The notes below the pieces were generated by a model, which was not told where the DNA came from, ran no database searches, and worked only from the letters and a program-made list of their open reading frames with translations. A stretch of 64,000 bases of DNA from Methylobacterium sp. J-048 (GTDB taxonomy: Bacteria > Pseudomonadota > Alphaproteobacteria > Rhizobiales > Beijerinckiaceae), in NCBI RefSeq assembly GCF_022829515.1, contig NZ_JAKSYL010000284.1:1-64000 (forward strand), in the 5' to 3' direction. The translations under genes were made by a program, and so were the position numbers. Positions 8,196 through 18,200 of this stretch are shown here, piece after piece (position 1 is the stretch's first letter; each line of letters begins with the position of its first letter).

Positions 8196-9791
8196 ATGCA
8201 TTTGTTGAAGCGTTTCTTGCTGGGATCCGTCGCCGCACTCGCCGCGGCCGGATCCGCCCACGCCGCCGACCTGCCGGTAAAGAAGGCCGCGCCGATCGAG
8301 TACGTCCGCGTCTGCACCGCCTTCGGCGCCGGCTTCCTCTACATCCCGGGCACCGACACCTGCCTGCGCATCTCGGGCCGGGCCCGGTTCGAGGGGGCCT
8401 ACCAGACCTCGTCCAGCCGCCAGCCGGGCGCTGCCGGCGACACGTCGGGCTATCGGGGGCTGGCGCGCTTCAACCTGGATGCCCGCACCCAGACCGCCTA
8501 CGGCACCCTGCGCGCCTTCGTACGCCTCGATGCCGCCTCGCGCACGGGCGTCATCCATTCCGGAACGATGCTGCGGATCGGCCAAGCCTACGCCGCCACC
8601 GGCGTCGACGAGCGGGGCCGCGCGGAGCAATACGTGAACGTCGACAAGGCGTTCATCCAGTTCGCCGGCCTGACCGCCGGTCGCGCGTCCTCGTTCTACG
8701 ACTTCTACGCCCACGATTTCGAATTCTACGGCGCCACCTCGGGCTCCGACAATTCATCCACCAACCTGCTCGCCTACACGGCCACCTTCGGCAACGGCCT
8801 GTCGGCGACCCTGTCGGTGGAAGACCCGGTCTTCACCCGTTCGCCGGTCTTCTCGCCGTCTGCGAACGCGGCCACCCCCGTCTTCGTCGGCTACACCGAC
8901 GGCCGGCCGTCCCGCTACGGCAACGTCGACACCGTCCAGCGCTCGCGGCTGCCCGACTTCGTCGGCGCCCTGCGGGTCGACCAGGCCTGGGGCTCGGCCC
9001 AGCTCTCGGCCGCCACGCACGAGATCAATGTCGGCAACCTGAGCACCGCGACGCCTGCGGGCGCGGGCGGCGTGCTCACTGGGATCCGGCACGCCAATTC
9101 GGTCCAGGGCTGGGGCGTGCAGGGCGGCGTGAAGTTCAACCTGCCATCGATCGCCCCGGGGGACACCCTCTACCTGCAGGGCGCTTACGCTAACGGCGCG
9201 CAGAGCTATGCCGGCTATTGCATGATCGCTGGCTGCTACGCGCAGTCCAACACCGGCTTCGACACCCAGAAGTTCGAGCAGTACTTCGCGGACGCGTCGG
9301 TCAACCCGTTCACCGGCCAGTTGCAGACATCGACCAGCTTCTCGGCGGTGGCGTCGTACCTGCATTACTGGTCGCCGGAATGGCGCTCGGCCCTGTTCGG
9401 CTCCTACGGCGAGCAGGATTTCTCGGCCGGTGCCCGCCTGGCCCAGGGTGCGCTGTTCAGCTTGGTGAACCCGAACGGCGCCAACAGCTTCAGCACGAAT
9501 GGCGTCGGTGTGCCCGGCACCCGGTTCTACCAGCTGAGCCAGGCGCTGCGGGACACCTACCAGTACGTGGTCGGCGGCAGCCTGATCTGGTCGCCGGTGG
9601 CCGATCTCGATATCGGCGTCGAGGCGTTCTACACCCAGGTCGGCGTGAAGAGCGGCCGGGTGATCGACCTCGACAAGGGCCCGGGTGCCTACGGTGCCGT
9701 TGCTGCCATCAACAACGGCAGCTTCGTGCCACGCACCGCGACGCAGGATTCGATGACGCAGGTCCGCTTCCGCGTTCAGCGCGACTTCTGA
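8196..9791 (+). CDS. Porin (Porin_2 family), 531 aa
   Basis: Last member of the porin array. The start is the ATG at 8196 with GGGGG about 6 nt upstream; it gives a clean signal peptide (MHLLKRFLLGSVAALAAAGS, cleavage after AHA). An upstream in-frame ATG at 8151 would bury the signal. The mature protein has ADLPVKKAAPIEYVRVC, the TDTCLRISGR motif and the cysteine-containing CMIAGCYAQ loop shared with the 6033 copy, and ends QVRFRVQRDF. Its intact GYRGLARFNLDA segment is the reference that shows the frameshift in the 3580 copy. Confidence 0.95.
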   Translation: MHLLKRFLLGSVAALAAAGSAHAADLPVKKAAPIEYVRVCTAFGAGFLYIPGTDTCLRISGRARFEGAYQTSSSRQPGAAGDTSGYRGLARFNLDARTQTAYGTLRAFVRLDAASRTGVIHSGTMLRIGQAYAATGVDERGRAEQYVNVDKAFIQFAGLTAGRASSFYDFYAHDFEFYGATSGSDNSSTNLLAYTATFGNGLSATLSVEDPVFTRSPVFSPSANAATPVFVGYTDGRPSRYGNVDTVQRSRLPDFVGALRVDQAWGSAQLSAATHEINVGNLSTATPAGAGGVLTGIRHANSVQGWGVQGGVKFNLPSIAPGDTLYLQGAYANGAQSYAGYCMIAGCYAQSNTGFDTQKFEQYFADASVNPFTGQLQTSTSFSAVASYLHYWSPEWRSALFGSYGEQDFSAGARLAQGALFSLVNPNGANSFSTNGVGVPGTRFYQLSQALRDTYQYVVGGSLIWSPVADLDIGVEAFYTQVGVKSGRVIDLDKGPGAYGAVAAINNGSFVPRTATQDSMTQVRFRVQRDF

Positions 9792-9839
9792 TCCGACCGG
9801 CCGGCCCCGATCTTGGGGTCGGCCCCGTGCATCGCGACC

Positions 9840-9870
9840 GCACCGGCCCGGCCTCGCGCCGGGCCGGTGC
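9840..9870 (+). terminator. GC-rich hairpin after last porin
   Basis: Strong 12-bp stem GCACCGGCCCGG / CCGGGCCGGTGC with no T run. It occupies the same position as the terminators of the other porins, so it is probably the terminator or an mRNA 3' stabiliser, although it lacks the canonical tail. Confidence 0.55.
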
Positions 9871-10101
9871 GCGTCGGGCATCCGCGTGCCGTGATTGACA
9901 AGCCGGCTTGATCCCCGCCTCCAATACAGGTTGCACGCTTTGTTCCGCGGATCGCGTTGCCGGTCTCCGCGGGCGCTGATACGCCGGACTCGACTTTATC
10001 TCCGCCGACCGTGCGGCCCAGGTCGCGACCGTCGGGGCGGCCGGGGCCACGCGGCGAAGGCCGGAACGGCCCGCGCGTGGTCGGAAGTCCGGAGGAAGCC
10101 G

Positions 10102-11484
10102 ATGACCAGTACCGCCTCGACCAGCCCCGTGCCGGCCCCCGTCGAATCGCCCATCGTCGAGCGCCGCGCGTCGCGATTCTGGCCGGAGGGCTGGTGGCGC
10201 CTCGTCGACATGAAGATCGGCATCATCCCGCTGCCGCTCTACGTGATCGTGGCGATCCTGCTGGTGGTCCTGGTCCAAGAGGGCGAGGTCAAGCCGGACG
10301 GGCCGACCATGATCGCCGTGCTGGTGATGGGCGGCTTCACCTGCGCCGAGATCGGCAAGCGCATCCCGATCCTGCGCAACATCGGGGCGGGTGCGATCTT
10401 CGCGACCTTCATCCCCTCGGCGCTGGTCTATTACAAGCTGGTGCCGCCGCAGATGGAGAAGGCGATCTTCGATTTCACGAAGTTCACCAACTTCCTCTAC
10501 ATCTACATCGCCACGATCATCGTCGGCTCGATCCTCGGCATGGACCGGGACGTCCTGATCAAGGGCTTCCTCAAGATCTTCGCGCCGCTCGCAATCGGCT
10601 CGGTGGTGGCGGCGATCGTCGGGACGCTGGTCGGCACGGCCCTGGGGCTCGGCCCCTACAAGACCTTCTTCTTCATCGTCGTGCCGATCATGGCCGGCGG
10701 CGTCGGCGAGGGCGCGATCCCGCTCTCGATCGGCTACGCGGCGATCCTCGGCCAGCAGCAGGGCCTCGTCTTCGCCCAGGTGCTGCCGCCGGTGATGCTG
10801 GGCTCGCTCACCGCGATCATCTTCGCCGGCACCCTCAACGCCGTCGGCAAGCGCTACCCGCATCTCACCGGCGAGGGCCGGCTCCAGCCCGGCGCGGAGG
10901 GCATGGAATCGAGCGACGCCCAGGCCCGATCCGAGGCGGCGAGGGGCCAGATCGATGCCGCCACGATCGGCGCGGCCGGGCTCACGGCCATCACCCTGTA
11001 CCTGCTCGGGGTCATCGCGCACCACCTGGTCGGCCTGCCGGCGCCGGTGGCGATGCTGTTCCTGGCGGTGTTCGCCAAGCTCGGCAGCGCCGTATCGCCC
11101 CATCTCCAGGCCGGCGGCTTCGTGGTCTACAAGTTCGTCCAGGTCTCGATGACCTACCCGCTGCTCTTCGCCATCGGGGTGGCGCTCACGCCCTGGAACG
11201 AGCTGATGGCGGCGTTTACCCTGGTGAACCTGATCACCATCGTGTCGACGGTGGCCACGCTGATGGTCACCGGCTTCTTCGTCGGCCGCGCGCTCGGGAT
11301 GTACCCGATCGAGACCGCCATCGTGAACGCCTGCCACAGCGGCCAGGGCGGCACCGGCGACGTGGCGATCCTCACGGCGGCCAACCGCATGGCGCTGATG
11401 CCGTTCGCCCAGATCGCCACCCGGATCGGCGGCGCCCTGACCGTGACCGGGACGATCCTCGCGATGAAATGGATCGGGGTCTGA
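10102..11484 (+). CDS. 2-hydroxycarboxylate transporter family (CitS/MaeN-like) symporter
   Basis: Inner-membrane secondary transporter of 460 aa for citrate, malate or a related carboxylate, probably cation-coupled. GGAGG lies 6 nt before the ATG at 10102. There are about a dozen hydrophobic segments and the two family loops: GGVGEGAIPLS near residue 205 and GQGGTGDVAILTAANRM near residue 420. Length matches CitS/MaeN. The next gene, an unrelated carboxylate carrier, starts 24 bp downstream on the same strand, so both are probably co-transcribed. With the TcuA-like dehydrogenase nearby this suggests uptake of tri/dicarboxylates. Which acid is carried cannot be read from the sequence. Confidence 0.88.
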   Translation: MTSTASTSPVPAPVESPIVERRASRFWPEGWWRLVDMKIGIIPLPLYVIVAILLVVLVQEGEVKPDGPTMIAVLVMGGFTCAEIGKRIPILRNIGAGAIFATFIPSALVYYKLVPPQMEKAIFDFTKFTNFLYIYIATIIVGSILGMDRDVLIKGFLKIFAPLAIGSVVAAIVGTLVGTALGLGPYKTFFFIVVPIMAGGVGEGAIPLSIGYAAILGQQQGLVFAQVLPPVMLGSLTAIIFAGTLNAVGKRYPHLTGEGRLQPGAEGMESSDAQARSEAARGQIDAATIGAAGLTAITLYLLGVIAHHLVGLPAPVAMLFLAVFAKLGSAVSPHLQAGGFVVYKFVQVSMTYPLLFAIGVALTPWNELMAAFTLVNLITIVSTVATLMVTGFFVGRALGMYPIETAIVNACHSGQGGTGDVAILTAANRMALMPFAQIATRIGGALTVTGTILAMKWIGV

Positions 11485-11508
11485 GCGTGAAAGCGAGAGC
11501 GTTGCATC

Positions 11509-12816
11509 ATGGCCGGTGATCCGGGCGCCGTCGGGGCGACCCTGCAATCCAGGATCGGGGCGATCCTCCGCGCCACGAGCGGCAACTTCCTGGAGATGTT
11601 CGACTTCTTCCTGTTCGGGTTCTACGCCAGTTCCATCGCGCGGGCGTTCTTCCCCTCGGGCAACGAGACCACCGAGCTGCTCCTGACCTTCGGGACGTTC
11701 TGGCTCGGCGCGCTGATGCGGCCCCTCGGGGCGATCGTGCTCGGCGCCTATATCGACCGGATCGGGCGTCGGAAGGGGCTGATCGTCACCCTGGCGATCA
11801 TGGCGAGCGGAACGGTGCTGATCGCGTTCTGCCCGAGCTACGGGACGATCGGCATCGCCGCGCCCCTGATCGTGCTGGCCGGGCGCCTGCTGCAGGGTTT
11901 TTCCGCCGGCGTCGAGATCGGCGGCGTCTCGATCTACCTGTTCGAGATCGCCACGCCCGGACGAAAGGGCTTCTACACCTCGTTCCAGTCGGCGAGCCAG
12001 CAGGTAGCGATCCTGTTCGCGGCCGTGATCGGCTACGGTCTCAATGCTTACCTGACCAAGCAGCAGATCGGCGATTTCGGCTGGCGCATCCCGTTCTTCA
12101 TCGGCTGCCTGATCGTGCCGTTCATCTTCTTCATCCGGCGCTCCCTGCAGGAGACCCAGGAATTCGCCCGGCGGACCCACCATCCGAGCACGCGCGAGAT
12201 CCTCACCACGGTGGCGGCCAATTGGCGGATCGTGCTGCTCGGCATGATGCTGTCGACCATGACCACGGTGACCTTCTACATGATCACCGTCTACACCCCG
12301 ACCTTCGGCAAGACCGTCCTCAAGCTCACCGAGACCGACAGCCTGATCGTCACCCTGTGCGTGGCGATCACCAACTTCATCTGGCTGCCTGTGGGCGGCG
12401 CACTCTCGGACGCGGTCGGGCGCAAGCCGGTGCTGCTGACGATCTCGATCCTGTCGCTGCTCACCACCTACCCGGCCCTGCACTGGCTGGTGGCCGACCC
12501 GACCTTTGCCAAGATGCTCGGCGTCGAGCTGTGGCTGTCGTTCTTCTTCGGGGTCTACAACGGCGCGATGATCGTCTCGCTGTCCGAGGTCGTGCCGGCG
12601 CATGTGCGGGCCAGCGGCTTCTCCCTGGCCTACAGCCTCGCCACGGCCTTGTTCGGCACCGCGACCCCGATGGTCTCGACCTATCTGATCGACCAGACCG
12701 GCGACCGGGCGGCGCCGAGCTACTGGCTGATGGCGGCGGCCGCCTGCGGGATCGTTGCGACGCTCGCCCTGTTCCGGGGCGGCCCGCGGGAGGCGCGGAT
12801 TCCGGCTCACGCCTGA
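11509..12816 (+). CDS. MFS citrate/tricarballylate-type proton symporter
   Basis: Major facilitator of the metabolite:H+ symporter group, 435 aa with 12 predicted membrane segments. The N-terminal ATSGNFLEMFDFFLFGFYAS, the GAYIDRIGRRKG loop 2-3 motif and the RLLQGFSAGVEIGG segment resemble citrate carriers (CitA) and the tricarballylate carrier TcuC. It lies 24 bp after the 2HCT gene and ends 9 bp from the convergent GntR gene. A TcuA-like gene lies beyond the regulator, so a tricarballylate or citrate role is favoured; the substrate remains an inference. Confidence 0.85.
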   Translation: MAGDPGAVGATLQSRIGAILRATSGNFLEMFDFFLFGFYASSIARAFFPSGNETTELLLTFGTFWLGALMRPLGAIVLGAYIDRIGRRKGLIVTLAIMASGTVLIAFCPSYGTIGIAAPLIVLAGRLLQGFSAGVEIGGVSIYLFEIATPGRKGFYTSFQSASQQVAILFAAVIGYGLNAYLTKQQIGDFGWRIPFFIGCLIVPFIFFIRRSLQETQEFARRTHHPSTREILTTVAANWRIVLLGMMLSTMTTVTFYMITVYTPTFGKTVLKLTETDSLIVTLCVAITNFIWLPVGGALSDAVGRKPVLLTISILSLLTTYPALHWLVADPTFAKMLGVELWLSFFFGVYNGAMIVSLSEVVPAHVRASGFSLAYSLATALFGTATPMVSTYLIDQTGDRAAPSYWLMAAAACGIVATLALFRGGPREARIPAHA

Positions 12817-12825
12817 GGGCGGGGG

Positions 12826-13479
12826 CTACACCCCCTGCCAGATCCGGATCCGCGCCTTGAAGGCGGCCCGGATATGCGCCCGCGCCGCCGCCTCGGCACC
12901 GTCGCCGTCATGGTCCCGGATCGCCGCGACGATCGCGGCGTGCTCGTCGAGCGATTCGCCGGCGCGCTCGGGCGCGGCGAGGGTCGTGGCGCCGGGCAGC
13001 AGCACCAGCGACAGGCGCATCGTCTCCAGGGTGGCTTGCAGGAACCGGTTGCGGGCCGCCGCGTGGATCTGCCGGTGGAACAGCCGGTTGCTTCGGGCGA
13101 GCGCCGTTGCATCCCCGGTCAACGTCCGGTCGCGAACAATCATCTCCTCCAGGATCTCGGTCTCGACCGCGCTGGCATGGATCGCGGCGAGCCGGGCCGC
13201 CGTACCCTCCAGAACCGCGCGCAGGTCGTAGAGCTCGCTGACCTGCCCGTAATCGAGCTGTGCCACGCTGGCGCCCCGGTGGGGCTCGTGCGCGACGAGT
13301 CCCTGCGCCTCCAGGCGGCCCAGCGCCTCGCGCACCGGCGTGCGGCTGATCGCGAACCGCTCGGCCAGCTCGGCCTCGCGCAGGCGGCTGCCGGGGGCGA
13401 GTTCGCCTTCCTCGATCGCCTGCAGCAGCCGTTCATAGGCGGCGGCTCCGTTGGAGCGCTCCGATTCGCTCGCCTTCAT
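12826..13479 (-). CDS. GntR-family regulator with FCD effector domain
   Basis: Transcription factor of 217 aa. The N-terminal winged helix (about residues 10-75) has the typical LREAELAERFAISRTPVREALGRLEAQGL; the C-terminal alpha-helical FCD domain (about 85-210) should bind a small acid. The start at 13479 (MKASESERS) has a GGAGAG ribosome-binding site; an upstream ATG at 13548 would run across the likely operator. It is divergent from the TcuA-like gene across about 100 bp and convergent with the MFS gene. Such regulators usually repress the neighbouring catabolic genes until the substrate binds. Confidence 0.88.
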   Translation of the reverse strand: MKASESERSNGAAAYERLLQAIEEGELAPGSRLREAELAERFAISRTPVREALGRLEAQGLVAHEPHRGASVAQLDYGQVSELYDLRAVLEGTAARLAAIHASAVETEILEEMIVRDRTLTGDATALARSNRLFHRQIHAAARNRFLQATLETMRLSLVLLPGATTLAAPERAGESLDEHAAIVAAIRDHDGDGAEAAARAHIRAAFKARIRIWQGV

Positions 13480-13551
13480 ACCCGGCTCTCCTTGAGCGTG
13501 GCCATAGCGCGAAACGCAGCTGCGCGGAACACTTGCCGCCAATTGCATGCG

Positions 13552-13563
13552 AGCGTATACAAT
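13552..13563. promoter_or_regulatory. Candidate GntR operator
   Basis: The sequence AGCGTATACAAT, centred on GTATAC, lies in the divergent spacer between the GntR gene and the TcuA-like gene. TNGTATACNA-type palindromes are typical operators of FCD-subfamily GntR proteins. It sits 17 bp before the chosen tcuA-like start, where binding would block transcription. Confidence 0.5.
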
Positions 13564-13579
13564 CGAGGAGCGAGTTCAT

Positions 13580-15094
13580 ATGGTGGAGGCGGCGATGCAG
13601 GATCGGCAGGCGGGACCCTTCGATGTCGTGGTGGTCGGCTCCGGCAACGCCGCCATGAGCGCGGGCCTCGCCGCCCTGGAGCGCGACGCCTCGGTGCTGA
13701 TGATCGAGAAGGCGGAGCCGGACCTCGCCGGCGGCAACACCGCCTACACGGCCGGCGCCATGCGCTTCGTCTACCAGGGCAACGACGACCTGATCCCGCT
13801 CTTGGCCGACCCGGACGATCCGCGCCTGCCGCGCACGGATTTCGGTGCCTACACGGCCCAGACCTTCGAGTCCGACCTGCTCGGCTTCAACGACGGACGG
13901 CCGCTCTCGCGCGAGCAGCGCATCCTGATCGACGAGAGCGGGGCGGCCCTGCGCTGGCTCTCGACCCAGGGCGTGAAGTTCGAGCCGATCTATTCGCGGC
14001 AATCCTTCGAGAAGGACGGGCGCTTCGTGTTCTGGGGCGGCCTGACGCTCGCCACCCACGACGAGGGGTTCGGGCTCGCCCGGGCCGAGCTGGAGGCCTT
14101 CACCAAGGCCGGCGGCGAAATCCGCTACGGCTGCCCGGCCACCGGGCTGATCGTCGAGGCGGGCCGCGTCGTCGGTGTGGAGACGCCCCAGGGCGCGGTC
14201 CGGGCCAAGGCCGTGGTCCTGGCCTGCGGCGGCTTCGAATCGAACCCCGAGCTGCGCACTCGCTTCATCGGTGACGGCTGGGACAAGGCTCGGGTCCGCG
14301 GCACGCCGCACAACCGCGGCGACGGGCTGGAGATGGCGCTGGCGCTCGGCGCCAAGCCGCACGGCTTCTACGGCGGCTGCCACGCCACGCCGATGGACCT
14401 GCACACCCCCGATTACGGCAATCTCGGCCTGCCCCACGGCGAGCGCAAGCACTACCGCAAGATCTGCTATTTTTTGGGCCTCATGTTGAATGCTGACGGG
14501 CAGCGGTTCGTTGACGAGGGCAAGAACTTCCGCAACTACACCTATGCCCAGTTCGGCCGCTCGATCATGGAGCAGCCCGGCCACGTCGCCTGGCAGATCT
14601 TCGATGCCAAGGTCGATCACCTGCTCTACAGCGAGTACCGGTTCCACGACGCCCATTTCGCCGAGGCCGACACGCTCGACGGTCTCCTGGACAAGCTCGA
14701 CGGCATCGACCGCGCGGCGGCCAAGCGCACCATCGCGGCGTTCAACGAAGCCGTGGACGGCACCGTGCCGTTCGACCCCACCGTGAAGGACGGCCGCGGC
14801 ACCAAGGGGCTCCCCCTGCCGAAGTCGAACTGGGCGCAGGCGATCGAGACCGGGCCGTTCAAGGCTTACCCGGTCACCGGCGGCATCACCTTCACGTATG
14901 GCGGCGTCGAGGTCGGGGAGGGCGGCGGCGTCCGGCGCGAGGACGGCAGCGAGATCCCCGGACTCTACGCCTGCGGCGAGATGGTCGGCGGCGTGTTCTT
15001 CAACGGCTATCCCGGCGGCTCGGGCCTCACCTCCGGCGTCGTCTTCGGGCGGCGGGCGGGCTACGGCGCTGCCGCAGCTGTGCGGGGGGCGTAG
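13580..15094 (+). CDS. tcuA: FAD-dependent tricarballylate dehydrogenase-like protein (TcuA family)
   Basis: Flavoprotein of 504 aa in the fumarate reductase/succinate dehydrogenase flavoprotein family. The Rossmann FAD motif DVVVVGSGNAAMSAGLAALE comes right after the start, the ADP-binding GG.TAYTAGAMR segment follows, and there is a C-terminal YACGEMVGGVFFNGYPGGSGL dinucleotide segment. Salmonella TcuA oxidises tricarballylate to cis-aconitate. The start at 13580 has GAGGAG 9 nt upstream and keeps the operator outside the gene; 13547 and 13595 are alternatives. No tcuB, the iron-sulfur/heme partner that reoxidises TcuA in Salmonella, lies nearby, so the electron acceptor is open. The substrate assignment comes from family and context. 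Confidence 0.8.
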   Translation: MVEAAMQDRQAGPFDVVVVGSGNAAMSAGLAALERDASVLMIEKAEPDLAGGNTAYTAGAMRFVYQGNDDLIPLLADPDDPRLPRTDFGAYTAQTFESDLLGFNDGRPLSREQRILIDESGAALRWLSTQGVKFEPIYSRQSFEKDGRFVFWGGLTLATHDEGFGLARAELEAFTKAGGEIRYGCPATGLIVEAGRVVGVETPQGAVRAKAVVLACGGFESNPELRTRFIGDGWDKARVRGTPHNRGDGLEMALALGAKPHGFYGGCHATPMDLHTPDYGNLGLPHGERKHYRKICYFLGLMLNADGQRFVDEGKNFRNYTYAQFGRSIMEQPGHVAWQIFDAKVDHLLYSEYRFHDAHFAEADTLDGLLDKLDGIDRAAAKRTIAAFNEAVDGTVPFDPTVKDGRGTKGLPLPKSNWAQAIETGPFKAYPVTGGITFTYGGVEVGEGGGVRREDGSEIPGLYACGEMVGGVFFNGYPGGSGLTSGVVFGRRAGYGAAAAVRGA

Positions 15095-15108
15095 GCTTCC
15101 GCCGCCTA

Positions 15109-15202
15109 CCGTCATTGCGAGCGGAGCGAAGCAACCTAGGGAAACACCACGTTCGGAAATCGTGCGCTGCACTGGGTTGCTTCGCTGCGCTCGCAATGAC
15201 GG
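15109..15202. repeat. Dispersed palindromic repeat, family A
   Basis: Inverted-repeat element of about 94 bp starting CCGTCATTGCGAGCG and ending CGCTCGCAATGACGG; the arms also pair GCGAAGCAACC with GGTTGCTTCGC. Related copies occur at 31315, 44440, 48322 (truncated) and 58139 (degenerate). It separates the TcuA-like gene from addB. Confidence 0.85.
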
Positions 15203-15271
15203 CGCGTGTCATCGCTCGCCAGCGTCGCACGCCCCTGTCCCGGTCCTTCGCGCGCGCGTACAAGGCGCTCC

Positions 15272-18200
15272 ATGTCAGACCGGCAGGCCGTCTTCACCAT
15301 CACCCGGGGCGTCCCGTTCCTGCCGACGCTGGCCGAGGCGCTGCTGTCCGGCCGGCTGGTCGGGCCGGTGGCGGAGGATCCGCTGGCGCTGGCCGCGGTC
15401 ACGATCTACCTGCCGACCCGGCGAGCGGCGCGGGCGCTGGGCGCCATCCTCGCCGACCGGCTCGGCCGCCGGGCGCATGAGCGCGGCGCGCCGGGCTACG
15501 CGGCCCTGCTGCCCCGGATGATCCCCCTGGGTGAGGCCGACGAGGCGGAGCTCGACCTCGCCTCCGAGCCGCTGCTCGAGGACAACGATCCGCTCAGCAC
15601 GCCGATGCCGCCCCTGGAGCGCCGGCTGATCTTGGCCCGCCTGGTCCAGGCCTGGGCGAAGTCGGTGGACCGCACGCTGCTGCCGCTGGATGCCGAGGTG
15701 CCGTTCCTGGTGCCGTCCTCCCCCGCGGACGCGGTCGGGCTCGCGGGCGATCTCGAGCGGCTGATGGATGCGCTCACCGTCGAGGGCCTGCCCTGGTCGG
15801 AGATCGGCGCCGCCGTCGAGGCCGAGTATTCCCGCTATTTCGGCCTGACCTTGGATTTCGTGAAGATCGCCGCCGAGAACTGGCCCAAGCTCCTGGCCGA
15901 GCGCGGCCTGTCCGATCCGGTCGCCCGCGCCCGCGGCCTCGTGCTCGCTGAGGGCCAGCGCCTGGCGCGGACGGCCCCGACGGACCCTGTCATCGTCGCC
16001 GGCTCGCTCGGCTCCGTGCCTGCCACCGCCCGGCTGATCGCGGCCGTGGCGAAGCTGCCCCGGGGCGCCGTGGTGCTGCCCGGGCTCGATCTCGACCTCG
16101 ACGAGGCTGGCTGGTCCGGCATCGACACCGGCGAGGGTTTTTCGCGCATGATCGCCCACGGACATCCCCAGGCGGTGCTGCACCGGCTGCTCGGCCCGGA
16201 CAATCTCAGCCTGTCGCGGTCGGATGTCGTCGCGCTGGGGGATCCCGATGCCGGACGGGCGGCCCGGGCCGCTTTGCTGTCGCAGGCCCTGCGCCCGGCC
16301 GACACCACCGACGCCTGGGCTGATCTCGACCCGGACAAGCGCGACGCGATCGCCGAGGCCGGCCTGGCGGGCCTGGCCCTCGCCGAGGCCGCCGATGAGC
16401 GTGAGGAGGCTTTGGTCGCGGCGCTCGCCCTGCGCGAGACCCTTCAGGTGCGCGGCGCCACCGCGGCCCTGGTCACGCCGGATCGCGGGCTCGCCGGCCG
16501 GGTCGCCGTCGAACTCCTGCGCTGGGGCATCGTCGCCGAGGACTCGGCCGGGCTGGCGCTCGCCGGAAGCCCGGCGGGGCGGCTCGCCCGGCTCACCGCG
16601 GAGCTGGCCGCCGACCTCGCCCGCAACCAGGCCGAGGCAATCCCGGCCCGGCTGATCGCGCTGCTCTCGCACCCGATGGTCCGCCTCGGCCTGCCCCGGT
16701 CCGACGTGGTGCGCGGTGCCGCCGCCCTGGAGATCGGGCTGCTGCGCGGCCCCGTCCCGGCCCCGGGTTTTTCCGGGCTGCGCAATGCGCTGGCGGCCGA
16801 GCGGGTCGGGCCGCTGGAGCGCCGCCCCCGGGCCAAGCGCCGCCTGAAGGATATTGATTGGGATCTCGCCGCTGACCTGCTCGCCCGGCTGGAGCAGGTC
16901 TTCTCCGAGTTCCCCGGCGCGGAGGGCGCGGGCGAATGCGATCTCGTCGCCACCGCCGCCCGGCACCGCGCCGCCTGCGATTGGCTGCTCGACGGCCCGG
17001 AGGATGCCCCCGAGGAGGCTGAGGACGGCTCCCTGTCCTGCCTCGACGCCCTGTTCGACGATCTGGAGATGGCCGAGCCCGGGCTGATGCCGGGGCGGTT
17101 CGACGATTACGCGACCTTCTTCACGTCGCTCGCCCGGGAGCGCCTGGTCGGCTGCTCCGGCGAGGCGCCGCATCCGCGCCTGCGCATCCTCGGCCTGCTG
17201 GAGGCGCGGCTGCTGTCGGTGGACCGGGTGGTGCTCGGCGGGCTCGACGAGGGCGTCTGGCCGGTGCGGACCCTGACCGACGCATTCCTCAACCGGCCGA
17301 TGCGCGAGCGGGTCGGCCTCAACCCGCCCGAGCGGCGCATCGGCCAGATGGCGCACGACTTCGTGCAGGCGCTCGGCTGCCGCGACGCGGTGATCACCCG
17401 GGCGCTCAAGCGCGAGGGCTCGCCGACCGTGCCGTCGCGCCTGATCCAGCGTCTGCGCGCGCTTGCCGGCGATGCCCGCTGGGAGGCGGTGCTGGAGGCC
17501 GGACGGCGCTTCACCGGCCTCGCCGCCAGCCTCGACGCGGCCCCGCCCGAGAAGCGGCTGAAGCGCCCGGCGCCGCGGCCGGACCCGGCCCTGTTCCCGC
17601 GCTCGCTCAGCGTCACCGAGATCGAGACGCTGGTGCGCGATCCCTACAGCATCTTCGCCCGCCACGTGCTCGGGCTCGATCCCCTGGAGCCGCTGGCGGC
17701 GGCGCCGAGCGTCGCCACCCGCGGTTCGCTGGTCCACGACGTCTTCGCTGAATTTGCCAGCCGCCATCCGCAAGACCTGCCCCAGGATCCCGAGCAGCGC
17801 CTGCTCAACCTCGCCGTGAACGCCTTCGCGACGATCGAAGCGGAGTATCCGGAGCTCTACGCCGAGTGGTGGCCGCGCTACGAGCGCATGGCCGGCGCCT
17901 ATCTCGCCTGGGAAGCGCAGCGCCGGCCCGGCTTGCGCCGCATCCACCCGGAGGTGTCCGGGCGCTGGGTGATCCCCCTAGGCCGCGAGAGCTTCACCCT
18001 GCGCGCCCGGGCCGACCGGATCGAGATGCGCCCGGACGGCAGCGCCTGCATCGTCGATTACAAGACTGGCACGCCGCCCTCGGCGAAGATGATCTTTTCG
18101 GGGTTTTCGCCGCAGCTCACCCTGGAGGCGGCGATGCTGATGCACGGCGCCTTCGACGGCCTGCCGCCGGTGAAGACGACGCCGGACCTGCTCTACGTCC

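Noticed and set aside
9895..9927. TTGACA as a -35 box for the carrier operon
   Set aside because: A perfect TTGACA at 9895-9900 has no convincing -10 at 16-18 bp; the nearest AT-rich hexamer is 21 bp away.
9709..12810. A 1033-codon minus-strand open frame opposite the two carboxylate carriers
   Set aside because: Its translation is Arg/Asp/His/Gly-rich low-complexity text, the mirror of GC-rich coding DNA. Both plus-strand genes have ribosome-binding sites and clear family motifs.
15109..15202. CRISPR-like repeats
   Set aside because: The repeats are long, dispersed, individually palindromic and not separated by regular spacers; no cas gene is present.
15275..17947. An 890-codon minus-strand open frame opposite addB
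   Set aside because: Antisense shadow of a high-GC gene with no recognisable protein features.
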